A DNA stretch of 64,000 nt from assembly GCA_963693305.1 (NCBI GenBank), contig OY855905.1:39037137-39101136 (forward strand). Reading direction: 5' to 3'. Each line of letters opens with the position of its first letter. Positions within the stretch are counted from its first letter, which is position 1. Below are positions 52,893 to 63,175 of the stretch, in pieces. This DNA comes from Meandrina meandrites. Taxonomy: Eukaryota > Cnidaria > Anthozoa > Scleractinia > Meandrinidae. The notes under the pieces are model-generated. The model saw only the letters and a program-made list of their open reading frames with translations. It did no database searches and was not told the origin of the DNA. The position numbers were made by a program, and so were the translations under genes.

Positions 52893-55488
52893 CAGCCTGA
52901 TGCAGAAATGAGGTTTTATTCAAAATCGGCCATAGCTGGGAACCGTTTTCAAAAAGCCTCCAATTATCTTATAAGAGAGGCAAATCACTTTTAAGTGATT
53001 TAAAAAGACATGCTTGTTAGAGGAAGACTTTGAAGACACAATGGCCCTTGACATGTCGCAAGCAGGGAGTTTGTGTAGGCCGGTCACCTTTCTAATGACA
53101 TTCATCCAGCAATACTTTTGTCGATCCAGGGATATGTAATTCAACACTACAGAGATAATTTTGTTTCTTTGCTAAGCAACGTCAACACACTTTGTGCAAT
53201 TTACTATTGCAATTTACTATTGCCACTCTCTGGATCATACCGCTGGTTATCCAATCTGATCTCGGGGGACAATCTGTCGTTAACTGGACTGTCTTCTATT
53301 TCTTTATTTCATCACACCTACCTCATTTTGCAACTAGCATTACTTGAGACAATAACATTACTTACAGTACTAAAAATACAGGGCTAGAAATTACTTATAT
53401 GTTAACGTAACTTACAATACTAGCATTACTTCCAATACTTAATTGCTAATTGGCAATACCACATACCTACCTCATACTAAACAAAATAAAATGTCATCCC
53501 GCTAACCCTAGAGGGTGGGATGAGGGATGTGTGTGACTTTGTAAGAGAGTATTGCACAGCCAATTTACATCAGAAATGTTTGATTCTTAGTAGTAATGCT
53601 CTACTAGTTGTGTTCCACAACATAACCTGAACAATTTTGTTACCATGGCAACATACTGGGTTCCAGACCCCCCGATGCTAAAAGCTTTTCTGGGCAATTT
53701 TGGCCTTCTATTTTGATACTTGCCAATGATACCTCATAAGCATGATCTGGCAAACATATAAATGGATTTGGTAGATGCCTTGGCCTGGTTTAATTTTTCC
53801 AAGCTGAAAATTAGTAAAATATTGAAAACAGATTGGTGGTGACTGGAAAAGAGTGAGTTGCCATGGTAACATAATTTTATTGTAACTTTAAGTGTGTCAC
53901 CTGTAGAGCTATAAGTCTGCCAAGTTTCATTGGTCTCTGCAGCAAATTGCCCAAGATCTAGACTCTATTTTTGCAAATGACTTAAAATTGAGTTGAGTAG
54001 ATGACGTCATCAATCCCCTAATTAGCATATTTTACACATTTTTAAAGCTTAAATATCTCTGGAACTAATACAGGTATTTGAAAACGGAAAACGGCATTTT
54101 AAATCTTTTGCGGAATTCCTTAAGATACGTCTAAAATTGCAAGGGTTGAAAATTTGATCACAGTAGCACTTTAAGTCCAGCACCTTGTGCAGCTCGTGAT
54201 GTTGATACCTGCCGTCTACTGTTGAAAGTTGCCTTAATTATGCTGATTATTCTCCTGAGCACCATTGTCGTTTGATCTGGACTCTGTTTTGTTCTATACT
54301 TTCATCCACATGCATACACAGCCCTGACAATTTCCACTGGCAAAAGGTCATATTGAAGTCGGTTGGTCAGTCATTCAATTATTGAAGATTAGTGTCTAAG
54401 GCAATTAATGACTTGTGTGCAAAAAATTGAACAGCCAATTTGGTGTTTCACAAAATTGTTTCACAGAAAAGCCAAATTCCTTCTCAAACTTGTTCAACGA
54501 AAACAGAACCCCGCAGTTAACACATGCCTGTCCCCATGAGTGTCGTTGGCTCAGGGAGGATGCCATGGCAGTGCACCACCGAAATACTCTGCATTCAGGT
54601 CACATAATTTCGACCCCCTGCCGAAATTATTCTGTGTCTTTGTGGCATGGTAGTCCTGGTCGAAGGACCACCATGGCCTTGGTTTTGAGACGTGTCCCTT
54701 TGATTGCCAAAAACTTCAAATAGGTGAGGTATTCCGTGGCCTCATGAGGGCTTTTTGTGAAAAGAGACTGGAGGATTTTAACGTTCATGTGCACAAAGGC
54801 TGCAAGGGGTTAGGTGTTTACAATCAGGGCCATAAACGTAGTTAGAAGGCAGCAAAGCATATCTCCCGGAAAAGAATTTGCATTATTGGTCGCCGGAGAA
54901 GTTGAGGTAACTGGGGCAGTAGAAGAAGAAGGGGTTAAGCTGCTTTGGTCATCTGAGTATGTGAGTATCCTGAGTTAGAGTGGAGGGTCTTCCCTTCAAG
55001 TTTTGAAACGGTTCCTCTTTCAAAATTCATTCCTGGAAAAAGATCAATCCCTTTTGGAGTAATAAGATACTTTTATGTTAAACTAATATTTAAAAAATGG
55101 CGACTGCCAAAATAACTCGAGGAAGGATGAGGGGAAACCACTAGACTTTTCTTTTTTTATTAAAGTGGGGAAATAACATCCAGTTAAAACTTAAATCCTG
55201 CACAAGAAAAAAGCATAGTGGGCGGGAAATAAGGGCATGTGGATACGAAGGCACATAATAATTTCATAGGGCATTGTGGCGTATTTTGCGGGCTAATTTA
55301 TGTTAGCCTGCTGTCTTGCACCAATCAGAAACAAGAAAATAATGAATCCAGCCAATAAGAACTGAAAACTATTCAACTGTTCGGACCATTTTTTTTTTTG
55401 CTGGCTGCCAGCACTTTAGGCAGGTTCGAGTTGCAGCATTTCAATCTGTAACTGTAAACTGCTTTAATTTGAGCATCATGAAAACAAA

Positions 55489-55965
55489 ATGGCTGAGAAA
55501 CTTAGCAGGGAAGGAAACTCCTAGTCTTCTCAGCTAAACGAAGAGGAATTTCAGGAACTTGAGGAGAACTCACACAGCAAATTAGATGTAAGCTTGTCTT
55601 TGTCAAGCAAAATTCGCTCAGTTCAGACACCCAATAGAAAAATCCCTAAGAATGGATAACAAAAGCTTCATTTTCTTAAAATGTCCTAACCATAACAATA
55701 GGCAAAGTTTGATACGTACTGTTGTTTTTAAAGTAGAAGGTTACGCCTATAAATGGAAGTCGTACTCGCCAAATTAAACCGGGCAAGTAAATCGCCCGAC
55801 AGTTTTGACACTCGCCTGGGTGAGGGGGCGAGCTCTAATTTTCAGCCGTGGGAGAGAACATTATCTGAAGTTACCTTCGCCGGAAGACAGTTGGCTTTGA
55901 AACAAAAGAAAAAGTCTCATGAGAAAACACCATCATTTTGTAACAACATTACCCCCCAGGTATAA
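55489..55965 (+). pseudogene. Unknown coding fragment (unit 2)
   Basis: Copy of 52416-52892, with the same in-frame TAG. Differs by a Gln-to-Lys change in the first frame (shared with unit 3) and a Ser-to-Leu change in the second frame that is unique to this unit. Confidence 0.4.
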
Positions 55966-58560
55966 CAGCCTGATGCAGAAATGAGGTTTTATTCAAAATC
56001 GGCCATAGCTGGGAACCGTTTTCAAAAAGCCTCCAATTATCTTATAAGAGAGGCAAATCACTTTTAAGTGATTTAAAAAGACATGCTTGTTAGAGGAAGA
56101 CTTTGAAGACACAATGGCCCTTGACATGTCGCAAGCAGGGAGTTTGTGTAGGCCGGTCACCTTTCTAATGACATTCATCCAGCAATACTTTTGTCGATCC
56201 AGGGATATGTAATTCAACACTACAGAGATAATTTTGTTTCTTTGCTAAGCAACGTCAACACACTTTGTGCAATTTACTATTGCAATTTACTATTGCCACT
56301 CTCTGGATCATACCGCTGGTTATCCAATCTGATCTCGGGGGACAATCTGTCGTTAACTGGACTGTCTTCTATTTCTTTATTTCATCACACCTACCTCATT
56401 TTGCAACTAGCATTACTTGAGACAATAACATTACTTACAGTACTAAAAATACAGGGCTAGAAATTACTTATATGTTAACGTAACTTACAATACTAGCATT
56501 ACTTCCAATACTTAATTGCTAATTGGCAATACCACATACCTACCTCATACTAAACAAAATAAAATGTCATCCCGCTAACCCTAGAGGGTGGGATGAGGGA
56601 TGTGTGTGACTTTGTAAGAGAGTATTGCACAGCCAATTTACATCAGAAATGTTTGATTCTTAGTAGTAATGCTCTACTAGTTGTGTTCCACAACATAACC
56701 TGAACAATTTTGTTACCATGGCAACATACTGGGTTCCAGACCCCCCGATGCTAAAAGCTTTTCTGGGCAATTTTGGCCTTCTATTTTGATACTTGCCAAT
56801 GATACCTCATAAGCATGATCTGGCAAACATATAAATGGATTTGGTAGATGCCTTGGCCTGGTTTAATTTTTCCAAGCTGAAAATTAGTAAAATATTGAAA
56901 ACAGATTGGTGGTGACTGGAAAAGAGTGAGTTGCCATGGTAACATAATTTTATTGTAACTTTAAGTGTGTCACCTGTAGAGCTATAAGTCTGCCAAGTTT
57001 CATTGGTCTCTGCAGCAAATTGCCCAAGATCTAGACTCTATTTTTGCAAATGACTTAAAATTGAGTTGAGTAGATGACGTCATCAATCCCCTAATTAGCA
57101 TATTTTACACATTTTTAAAGCTTAAATATCTCTGGAACTAATACAGGTATTTGAAAACGGAAAACGGCATTTTAAATCTTTTGCGGAATTCCTTAAGATA
57201 CGTCTAAAATTGCAAGGGTTGAAAATTTGATCACAGTAGCACTTTAAGTCCAGCACCTTGTGCAGCTCGTGATGTTGATACCTGCCGTCTACTGTTGAAA
57301 GTTGCCTTAATTATGCTGATTATTCTCCTGAGCACCATTGTCGTTTGATCTGGACTCTGTTTTGTTCTATACTTTCATCCACATGCATACACAGCCCTGA
57401 CAATTTCCACTGGCAAAAGGTCATATTGAAGTCGGTTGGTCAGTCATTCAATTATTGAAGATTAGTGTCTAAGGCAATTAATGACTTGTGTGCAAAAAAT
57501 TGAACAGCCAATTTGGTGTTTCACAAAATTGTTTCACAGAAAAGCCAAATTCCTTCTCAAACTTGTTCAACGAAAACAGAACCCCGCAGTTAACACATGC
57601 CTGTCCCCATGAGTGTCGTTGGCTCAGGGAGGATGCCATGGCAGTGCACCACTGAAATACTCTGCATTCAGGTCACATAATTTCGACCCCCTGCCGAAAT
57701 TATTCTGTGTCTTTGTGGCATGGTAGTCCTGGTCGAAGGACCACCATGGCCTTGGTTTTGAGACGTGTCCCTTTGATTGCCAAAAACTTCAAATAGGTGA
57801 GGTATTCCGTGGCCTCATGAGGGCTTTTTGTGAAAAGAGACTGGAGGATTTTAACGTTCATGTGCACAAAGGCTGCAAGGGGTTAGGTGTTTACAATCAG
57901 GGCCATAAACGTAGTTAGAAGGCAGCAAAGCATATCTCCCGGAAAAGAATTTGCATTATTGGTCGCCGGAGAAGTTGAGGTAACTGGGGCAGTAGAAGAA
58001 GAAGGGGTTAAGCTGCTTTGGTCATCTGAGTATGTGAGTATCCTGAGTTAGAGTGGAGGGTCTTCCCTTCAAGTTTTGAAACGGTTCCTCTTTCAAAATT
58101 CATTCCTGGAAAAAGATCAATCCCTTTTGGAGTAATAAGATACTTTTATGTTAAACTAATATTTAAAAAATGGCGACTGCCAAAATAACTCGAGGAAGGA
58201 TGAGGGGAAACCACTAGACTTTTCTTTTTTTATTAGAGTGGGGAAATAACATCCAGTTAAAACTTAAATCCTGCACAAGAAAAAAGCATAGTGGGCGGGA
58301 AATAAGGGCATGTGGATACGAAGGCACATAATAATTTCATAGGGCATTGTGGCGTATTTTGCGGGCTAATTTATGTTAGCCTGCTGTCTTGCACCAATCA
58401 GAAACAAGAAAATAATGAATCCAGCCAATAAGAACTGAAAACTATTCAACTGTTCGGACCATTTTTTTTTTGCTGGCTGCCAGCACTTTAGGCAGGTTCG
58501 AGTTGCAGCATTTCAATCTGTAACTGTAAACTGCTTTAATTTGAGCATCATGAAAACAAA

Positions 58561-59037
58561 ATGGCTGAGAAACTTAGCAGGGAAGGAAACTCCTAGTCTT
58601 CTCAGCTAAACGAAGAGGAATTTCAGGAACTTGAGGAGAACTCACACAGCAAATTAGATGTAAGCTTGTCTTTGTCAAGCAAAATTCGCTCAGTTCAGAC
58701 ACCCAATAGAAAAATCCCTAAGAATGGATAACAAAAGCTTCATTTTCTTAAAATGTCCTAACCATAACAATAGGCAAAGTTTGATACGTACTGTTGTTTT
58801 TAAAGTAGAAGGTTACGCCTATAAATGGAAGTCGTACTCGCCAAATTAAACCGGGCAAGTAAATCGCCCGACAGTTTTGACACTCGCCTGGGTGAGGGGG
58901 CGAGCTCTAATTTTCAGCCGTGGGAGAGAACATTATCTGAAGTTACCTTCGCCGGAAGACAGTCGGCTTTGAAACAAAAGAAAAAGTCTCATGAGAAAAC
59001 ACCATCATTTTGTAACAACATTACCCCCCAGGTATAA
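58561..59037 (+). pseudogene. Unknown coding fragment (unit 3)
   Basis: Copy of 52416-52892 with the same TAG and the Gln-to-Lys change shared with unit 2. Confidence 0.4.
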
Positions 59038-59701
59038 CAGCCTGATGCAGAAATGAGGTTTTATTCAAAATCGGCCATAGCTGGGAACCGTTTTCAAAAA
59101 GCCTCCAATTATCTTATAAGAGAGGCAAATCACTTTTAAGTGATTTAAAAAGACATGCTTGTTAGAGGAAGACTTTGAAGACACAATGGCCCTTGACATG
59201 TCGCAAGCAGGGAGTTTGTGTAGGCCGGTCACCTTTCTAATGACATTCATCCAGCAATACTTTTGTCGATCCAGGAATATGTAATTCAACACTACAGAGA
59301 TAATTTTGTTTCTTTGCTAAGCAACGTCAACACACTTTGTGCAATTTACTATTGCAATTTACTATTGCCACTCTCTGGATCATACCGCTGGTTATCCAAT
59401 CTCATCTCGGGGGACAATCTGTCGTTAACTGGACTGTCTTCTATTTCTTTATTTCATCACACCTACCTCATTTTGCAACTAGCATTACTTGAGACAATAA
59501 CACTACTTACAGTACTAAAAATACAGCGCTAGAAATTACTTATATGTTAACGTAACTTACAATACTAGCATTACTTCCAATACTTAATTGCTAATTGGCA
59601 ATACCACATACCTACCTCATACTAAACAAAATAAAATGTCATCCCGCTAACCCTAGAGGGTGGGATGAGGGATGTGTGTGACTTTGTAAGAGAGTATTGC
59701 A

Positions 59702-59947
59702 CAGCCTGTTCTTCAAGAAGATTATGGTAAAATTCACATTCCTGCAGATGATCACTTCTCTTTGTGGAATGTTAGTCATGCACCAAGATAATTGTGCAAT
59801 TTATTATTTCAGGATCTTCGTCAGTGGCAATGAAACAAGAGGTAACATGGAGCGAGTATTCCAGTTTAGTGAACAGGTAAGTTGTTTAAAACCCCGTTTT
59901 TGTTTAGGCTCTAGTTTAAAAGAAATGTTGTCCTATGCATTCCTTTG
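59702..59947 (+). other. Unique sequence with exon-like segment
   Basis: Between the triplication and the Polinton end. 59813-59876 is bordered by a very good acceptor (TTTATTATTTCAG) and a near-consensus donor (CAG/GTAAGT). One frame reads GNETRGNMERVFQFSEQ without stops. An isolated candidate exon; no partner exon was identified. Confidence 0.3.
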
Positions 59948-60020
59948 AGTAGTATAGTATTTGGGGGTACGAGACCATTTTTTAAAAATAGGATCTCGAA
60001 TCCCCAAATACTATACTACT
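59948..60020. repeat. Hairpin AGTAGTATAGTATTTGGGG
   Basis: The 19-base arm is mirrored at 60002-60020, with GAGACC/GGATCTC pairing further in. It could be a foldback or an end structure of the neighbouring Polinton element. Confidence 0.65.
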
Positions 60021-60335
60021 GTCCAGTACTGGATCCAAAATGGAATTCTGAAAATGGAATCAATACCTAGGATCAAAACTGAAAACCAAATCTGAAAATC
60101 AAGCTGAGCTCTTATACTGAAAACCAAAACTGAAAATCAAGCTGAGCTCTTATACTGAAAACCAAAACTGAAAATCAAGCTGAGCTCTTATACTGAAAAC
60201 CAAATCTGAAAATCAAGCTGAGCTCTTATACTAAACACAAACCTGTTAACCAAGCTCTTATACTAAAAATTCAAAAATATGGAAATCGAAAAATACCTTG
60301 GATACAAACCTTGGATCCCCGCGCTGGACAGTCAT
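60020..60335. repeat. 38-bp minisatellite between inverted ends
   Basis: Four units (starts 60081, 60119, 60157, 60195) of a 38-base motif containing AATCAAGCTGAGCTCTTATA; the two middle units are identical. The block is bracketed by CTGTCCAG (60020) and CTGGACAG (60325), with a GGATCC beside each. May be part of a terminal region of the Polinton. Confidence 0.75.
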
Positions 60336-60346
60336 ACTTCGGTTTA

Positions 60347-60437
60347 AAAATAGGAATTGAATATAGGAATTAAATATAGGAATTGAATATAGGAATTAAA
60401 TATGGGAATTGAATATGGGAATTGAATATAGGAATTA
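60347..60437 (+). repeat. 13-bp tandem repeat
   Basis: About seven units of AATAGGAATTGAA with A/G and T/G variants. Lies just outside the Polinton coding region. Confidence 0.8.
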
Positions 60438-60592
60438 AGGGATGACTAATGTTTGATATTATGATGACCATACGAATAGCTCGCAATACCATCTTCGAGA
60501 ATATATCTTTTGTCATCAAAACAGCTCAGCGATATTTTGATAAACTATTAAGATATAATTCGTATTTGTCAATTATATAATATATTATATAT

Positions 60593-60916
60593 ATGTATAT
60601 ATATAAGATGGGTCTTATGAGTGTTTCAATTAATAATATTGAATATTTTATACATTATAAATATAAATCATACAGTTGTGATATTAATGGCAACGTTTTA
60701 AATATTATTACTAAAAAAACGCCCAAACAAAGTATTGATATTAATAATCAAATTGTTGTTAATATGGCTGGAATATTTCGTATTAGGGATAAAATTTTAA
60801 AAAAACATATTATTTATGAATGTTTTAACGGCCCTCTTGATTCAGACTGTATAATTTTAACTTTGAACGGGGACGACCTAGATCTTCATATTTGCAATCT
60901 TGTATGTATACGTTGA
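60593..60916 (+). CDS. Small protein, possible HNH-like relic
   Basis: A 107-codon frame on the opposite strand to the other element genes, starting after a TATA-rich stretch (ATG at 60593 or 60608). It reads SYSCDINGNVLNII, then HIIYECFNGPLDSDCIILTL and DLDLHICNLVCI. The order 'inert start, IYECF, D-rich loop, NL' recalls homing-type HNH endonucleases (HNH with NUMOD-like N-terminus) seen in viruses, but the metal-binding His/Asn residues are not where expected, so if related it is inactive or diverged. Ends at 60916, ~110 bases from the integrase stop, tail to tail. Confidence 0.4.
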   Translation: MYIYKMGLMSVSINNIEYFIHYKYKSYSCDINGNVLNIITKKTPKQSIDINNQIVVNMAGIFRIRDKILKKHIIYECFNGPLDSDCIILTLNGDDLDLHICNLVCIR

Positions 60917-61029
60917 ATATTCTCGTAATCAAATACTGATTTATAAAAATATTAAGATTTTTATATGTCATAGCTAAATGGAATTAAAGATTGTCATAAA
61001 TATAATTTATATATTTTTAAAAAAATTGT

Positions 61030-61893
61030 TTATATATGTTGTAAATCTTTCATTGGAATCCAGCTATTAAAGTCATCACTGTATCCCTTCCATTTGACAA
61101 GAGCCTGTTTCTTTTTGTAGTCTCTACGGATCACTTTATCAATTCTGAATACATCCTGTTTTGCTTTTAACAGTTCAGGTTCATAAAAGCTACCTTTTAT
61201 TTCTTCATTATTTAAATCCTTCAGTTTGTAATTGATGGGATTAGTGTATTGTATTTTATTTATTTTAAATATTTCTTCAGTCCAATTTGGTGTATAACCC
61301 TTATCGGAAACAATTCGTTTATACTTAGATATTCGGACCTTGTCACCTATTTTGAATTTCGGTTTCTGTTTTGATGTTTCCATATCACCGTATAAATTGA
61401 AATATACTAAGCCTTCATTCTTTTTCATCGATGCTTCTACGGGTGTCATTTTAATGCTTGAGTGTTTGGTATTATTATAGTGTTTTAACAGCTTGGGTAG
61501 CATATCGAGGTACGTCGTATTACCTTGAGCAGTGAATTGTTTCCACATTCCGGTTTTAATTGTCCTATTCCATTGTTCGCATACGCTACTTTTCTCTTCA
61601 TTTTCAGTTGAGTACAATGTTATTTTATTCTTTTCTAAGAGGTCTTTCAAGTGTTTATTGTAATACTCTTTGCCCTTGTCTGTCCATAAATATTCAGGTT
61701 TTCTGCCTTCTTTAATTATCATTTTGAATGCTTCAGTTACTGTTTCACCTTTTTTATCTTTCAAAGGAACAATCCAGCCGTATTTCGAAAACACATCAAG
61801 TACCATAAGAAGATATCTGTAACCTTTATTCCTCTGATTGAACTGTTGCATTTCGACAACATCACTGCACCATATTTCGTCAATATGATTCAC
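61030..61893 (-). CDS. Polinton integrase with chromodomain
   Basis: Integrates the element's DNA into host chromosomes. The 287 residues shown start at a GTG; the frame is open further upstream to about 62001 with no ATG, overlapping the end of the preceding gene. RVE core: catalytic D11 (WCSDVVEM), D72 (LWTDKGKEY) and E106 (SVCEQWNR), spacing D-33-E. It is followed by KLLKHYNNTKHSSIKMTP, an SH3-like KPKFKIGDKVRISKYK (about 175-195) and a C-terminal chromodomain (about 247-287) with DKVIRRDYKKKQALVKWKGY. All key residues are present and there are no internal stops. The missing start codon is the oddity: an A9 run with a slippery heptamer at 62002-62010 lies where the upstream frame could feed into this one. 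Confidence 0.9.
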   Translation of the reverse strand: MNHIDEIWCSDVVEMQQFNQRNKGYRYLLMVLDVFSKYGWIVPLKDKKGETVTEAFKMIIKEGRKPEYLWTDKGKEYYNKHLKDLLEKNKITLYSTENEEKSSVCEQWNRTIKTGMWKQFTAQGNTTYLDMLPKLLKHYNNTKHSSIKMTPVEASMKKNEGLVYFNLYGDMETSKQKPKFKIGDKVRISKYKRIVSDKGYTPNWTEEIFKINKIQYTNPINYKLKDLNNEEIKGSFYEPELLKAKQDVFRIDKVIRRDYKKKQALVKWKGYSDDFNSWIPMKDLQHI

Positions 61894-61946
61894 AATAACA
61901 CGCCATCGAGTAAAGTTGCGCTTTATTGATTTATGTAATTCATCGG

Positions 61947-62633
61947 CTAATTTTTCCTGCCAGTTTTCCCCACCCGACGGCCTTTTCCGTTTTTTGACTC
62001 CTTTTTTTTTATACCTATACCTACTTTCGATTTAGCAGCTATGATGTTCCGAGCTACAGCATGGCCCCATTGTCTGTCCTTCCACGGGATAGCATCAAGG
62101 GCTCTTATCATCTTTTTATCAGCTTCATTTTTACATTTAACCTGGTCAGCCTTTGGTTTGTCAGCACAAACAGAGTAATCAACATCATGCTGCATTGATA
62201 CAGCATCGGTTTTACCTGTCGGCTGTTGATATATCTCAAGTATTTTACCTGTTTTTGGATCCCATCTAACCTGCCCATGGAGGGGATTGCCGGGACTGGT
62301 ATATCGATGACCGGGCATAACAAGACCCTTCTTCGGAGCAATTTTGAGTATAGCATTATGGATATCAAAACCTGTACCCTTTCTGTAGTAATCAACATTG
62401 TCTTTAACCCCTTTGTAAGCTTGCCCAGCTAAAAGTCTTGCCATAGCAGCAAAACTAGGTGCTGGGTTTACAAAATTGGACATTATATAGGCTGCCTTAT
62501 CAACAGCAGAAGGGCCTTTTCGTCTTGCCAGAGCGCCACCTTTGACGAATTTACTCTTATTCTTCCCGCATATATGACAATTCGATTTTTCCATAAGTCG
62601 ACCATTCTTTGCTTTGACTTTTTTAGAATTCAT
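61947..62633 (-). CDS. Zinc-ribbon + phospholipase A2-like virion protein
   Basis: 228 residues from the first ATG, but the frame is open upstream through a further CxxC (SYCVSCKKN at about 62650) into an AT microsatellite, so the true start is probably earlier or lost. Domains: N-terminal zinc ribbon (CxxC upstream, then CHIC at residues 19-22); a Gly/Ala-rich segment with a possible membrane-active helix (about 45-72); a PLA2-like domain with a Ca-loop-like HRYTSPGNPLHG (109-120), catalytic pair H149-D150 in AVSMQHDVDY, and a second Asp in EADKKM (170-175); then a very basic tail. Similar PLA2 domains in small DNA viruses help virions leave endosomes, and some Polinton/adintovirus proteins carry one (inference). 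Ends at 61947, overlapping the integrase frame. Confidence 0.75.
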   Translation of the reverse strand: MNSKKVKAKNGRLMEKSNCHICGKNKSKFVKGGALARRKGPSAVDKAAYIMSNFVNPAPSFAAMARLLAGQAYKGVKDNVDYYRKGTGFDIHNAILKIAPKKGLVMPGHRYTSPGNPLHGQVRWDPKTGKILEIYQQPTGKTDAVSMQHDVDYSVCADKPKADQVKCKNEADKKMIRALDAIPWKDRQWGHAVARNIIAAKSKVGIGIKKKESKNGKGRRVGKTGRKN

Positions 62634-62671
62634 TGAATCAGTATTCTTTTTACATGAAACACAGTATGACT

Positions 62672-62674
<3 letters not shown>

Positions 62675-62712
<38 letters not shown>
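62675..62712. repeat. (AT)19 microsatellite
   Basis: Perfect AT dinucleotide run directly upstream of the PLA2-like gene on its 5' side, where a TATA-type promoter would lie. Likely grown from a promoter element and may have removed the start codon. Confidence 0.9.
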
Positions 62713-62714
<2 letters not shown>

Positions 62715-62722
62715 ATTAGATA

Positions 62723-63163
62723 TTAATCACAATAAGTATTATGCCATTTTCCATTTTTCCATACAATGCCAGAACATGAAGGATCTTGTTTATCTGACGG
62801 CCGAGTCCAGAATTTCTTTGAGAATAATCCAGTCTTCTTATTAAAAGCCCCTTTAGCAATATCACCACTCCAGTATTTATCAAACAATTTTTTATCACCT
62901 CCAGTGATACCCATGATGATGGATGCAGCGTCTTGAGCCTGTTGAAACCCTGGAACCTTTTCACCGATCTTTTTGTTAATGGTTTGTCCAACTCCTCGTC
63001 CCTTTGTCTTTTTATTGTCGCTAATGAAACGGGTTTTTACGATCCCGCAATCAGCTCATATGCATTTCATCATAGTGCGACCATTTTTGGTTTTTACAAA
63101 TTTTTCACTTCCTGGTACACATTCGGTCTGTCTTTTGTCTTTAACACAATAAGATTTTAACAA
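62723..63163 (-). pseudogene. Second zinc-ribbon virion-type protein, broken
   Basis: One frame from about 63163 to the stop at 62723, interrupted by TGA at 63056-63058. The N-terminal part (SYCVKDKRQTEC, KTKNGRTMMKC) is homologous to the zinc ribbon of the PLA2-like protein (KAKNGRLMEK, CHIC). The stop falls exactly where that paralogue has the first Cys of its second pair, and the first pair has also lost one Cys. The C-terminal part reads KKIGEKVPGFQQAQD, GITGGDKKLFDKYWSGDIAK and SCSGIVWKNGKWHNTYC. No ATG lies at the start of the open frame. The family is a short core- or minor-capsid-like protein of Polintons (inference). Confidence 0.6.
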
Positions 63164-63175
63164 TATATATATAAG

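Larger units (their letters stand above)
50485..59701 (+). repeat. Head-to-tail triplication, 3.07-kb unit
   Basis: Three consecutive copies: 50485-53556 (3072), 53557-56629 (3073) and 56630-59701 (3072). They are almost identical; the single length difference is one extra T in a poly-T run (55390). CAGCC occurs at the start of copy 1, at both internal junctions and immediately after copy 3, the only homology at the borders. At least nine substitutions are shared by copies 2 and 3 against copy 1. Each unit holds a half transposon, frames at +858 (102 codons), +1931 (broken), +2195 (70 codons), +2633 (89 codons) and one on the minus strand (75 codons). Confidence 0.95.

Noticed and set aside
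53470..53560. Integrase-type zinc-finger end (MRDVCDFVREYCTAC) at each unit end
   Set aside because: Suggestive of a CxxC integrase motif, but no preceding His pair or following core is present; too short to support.
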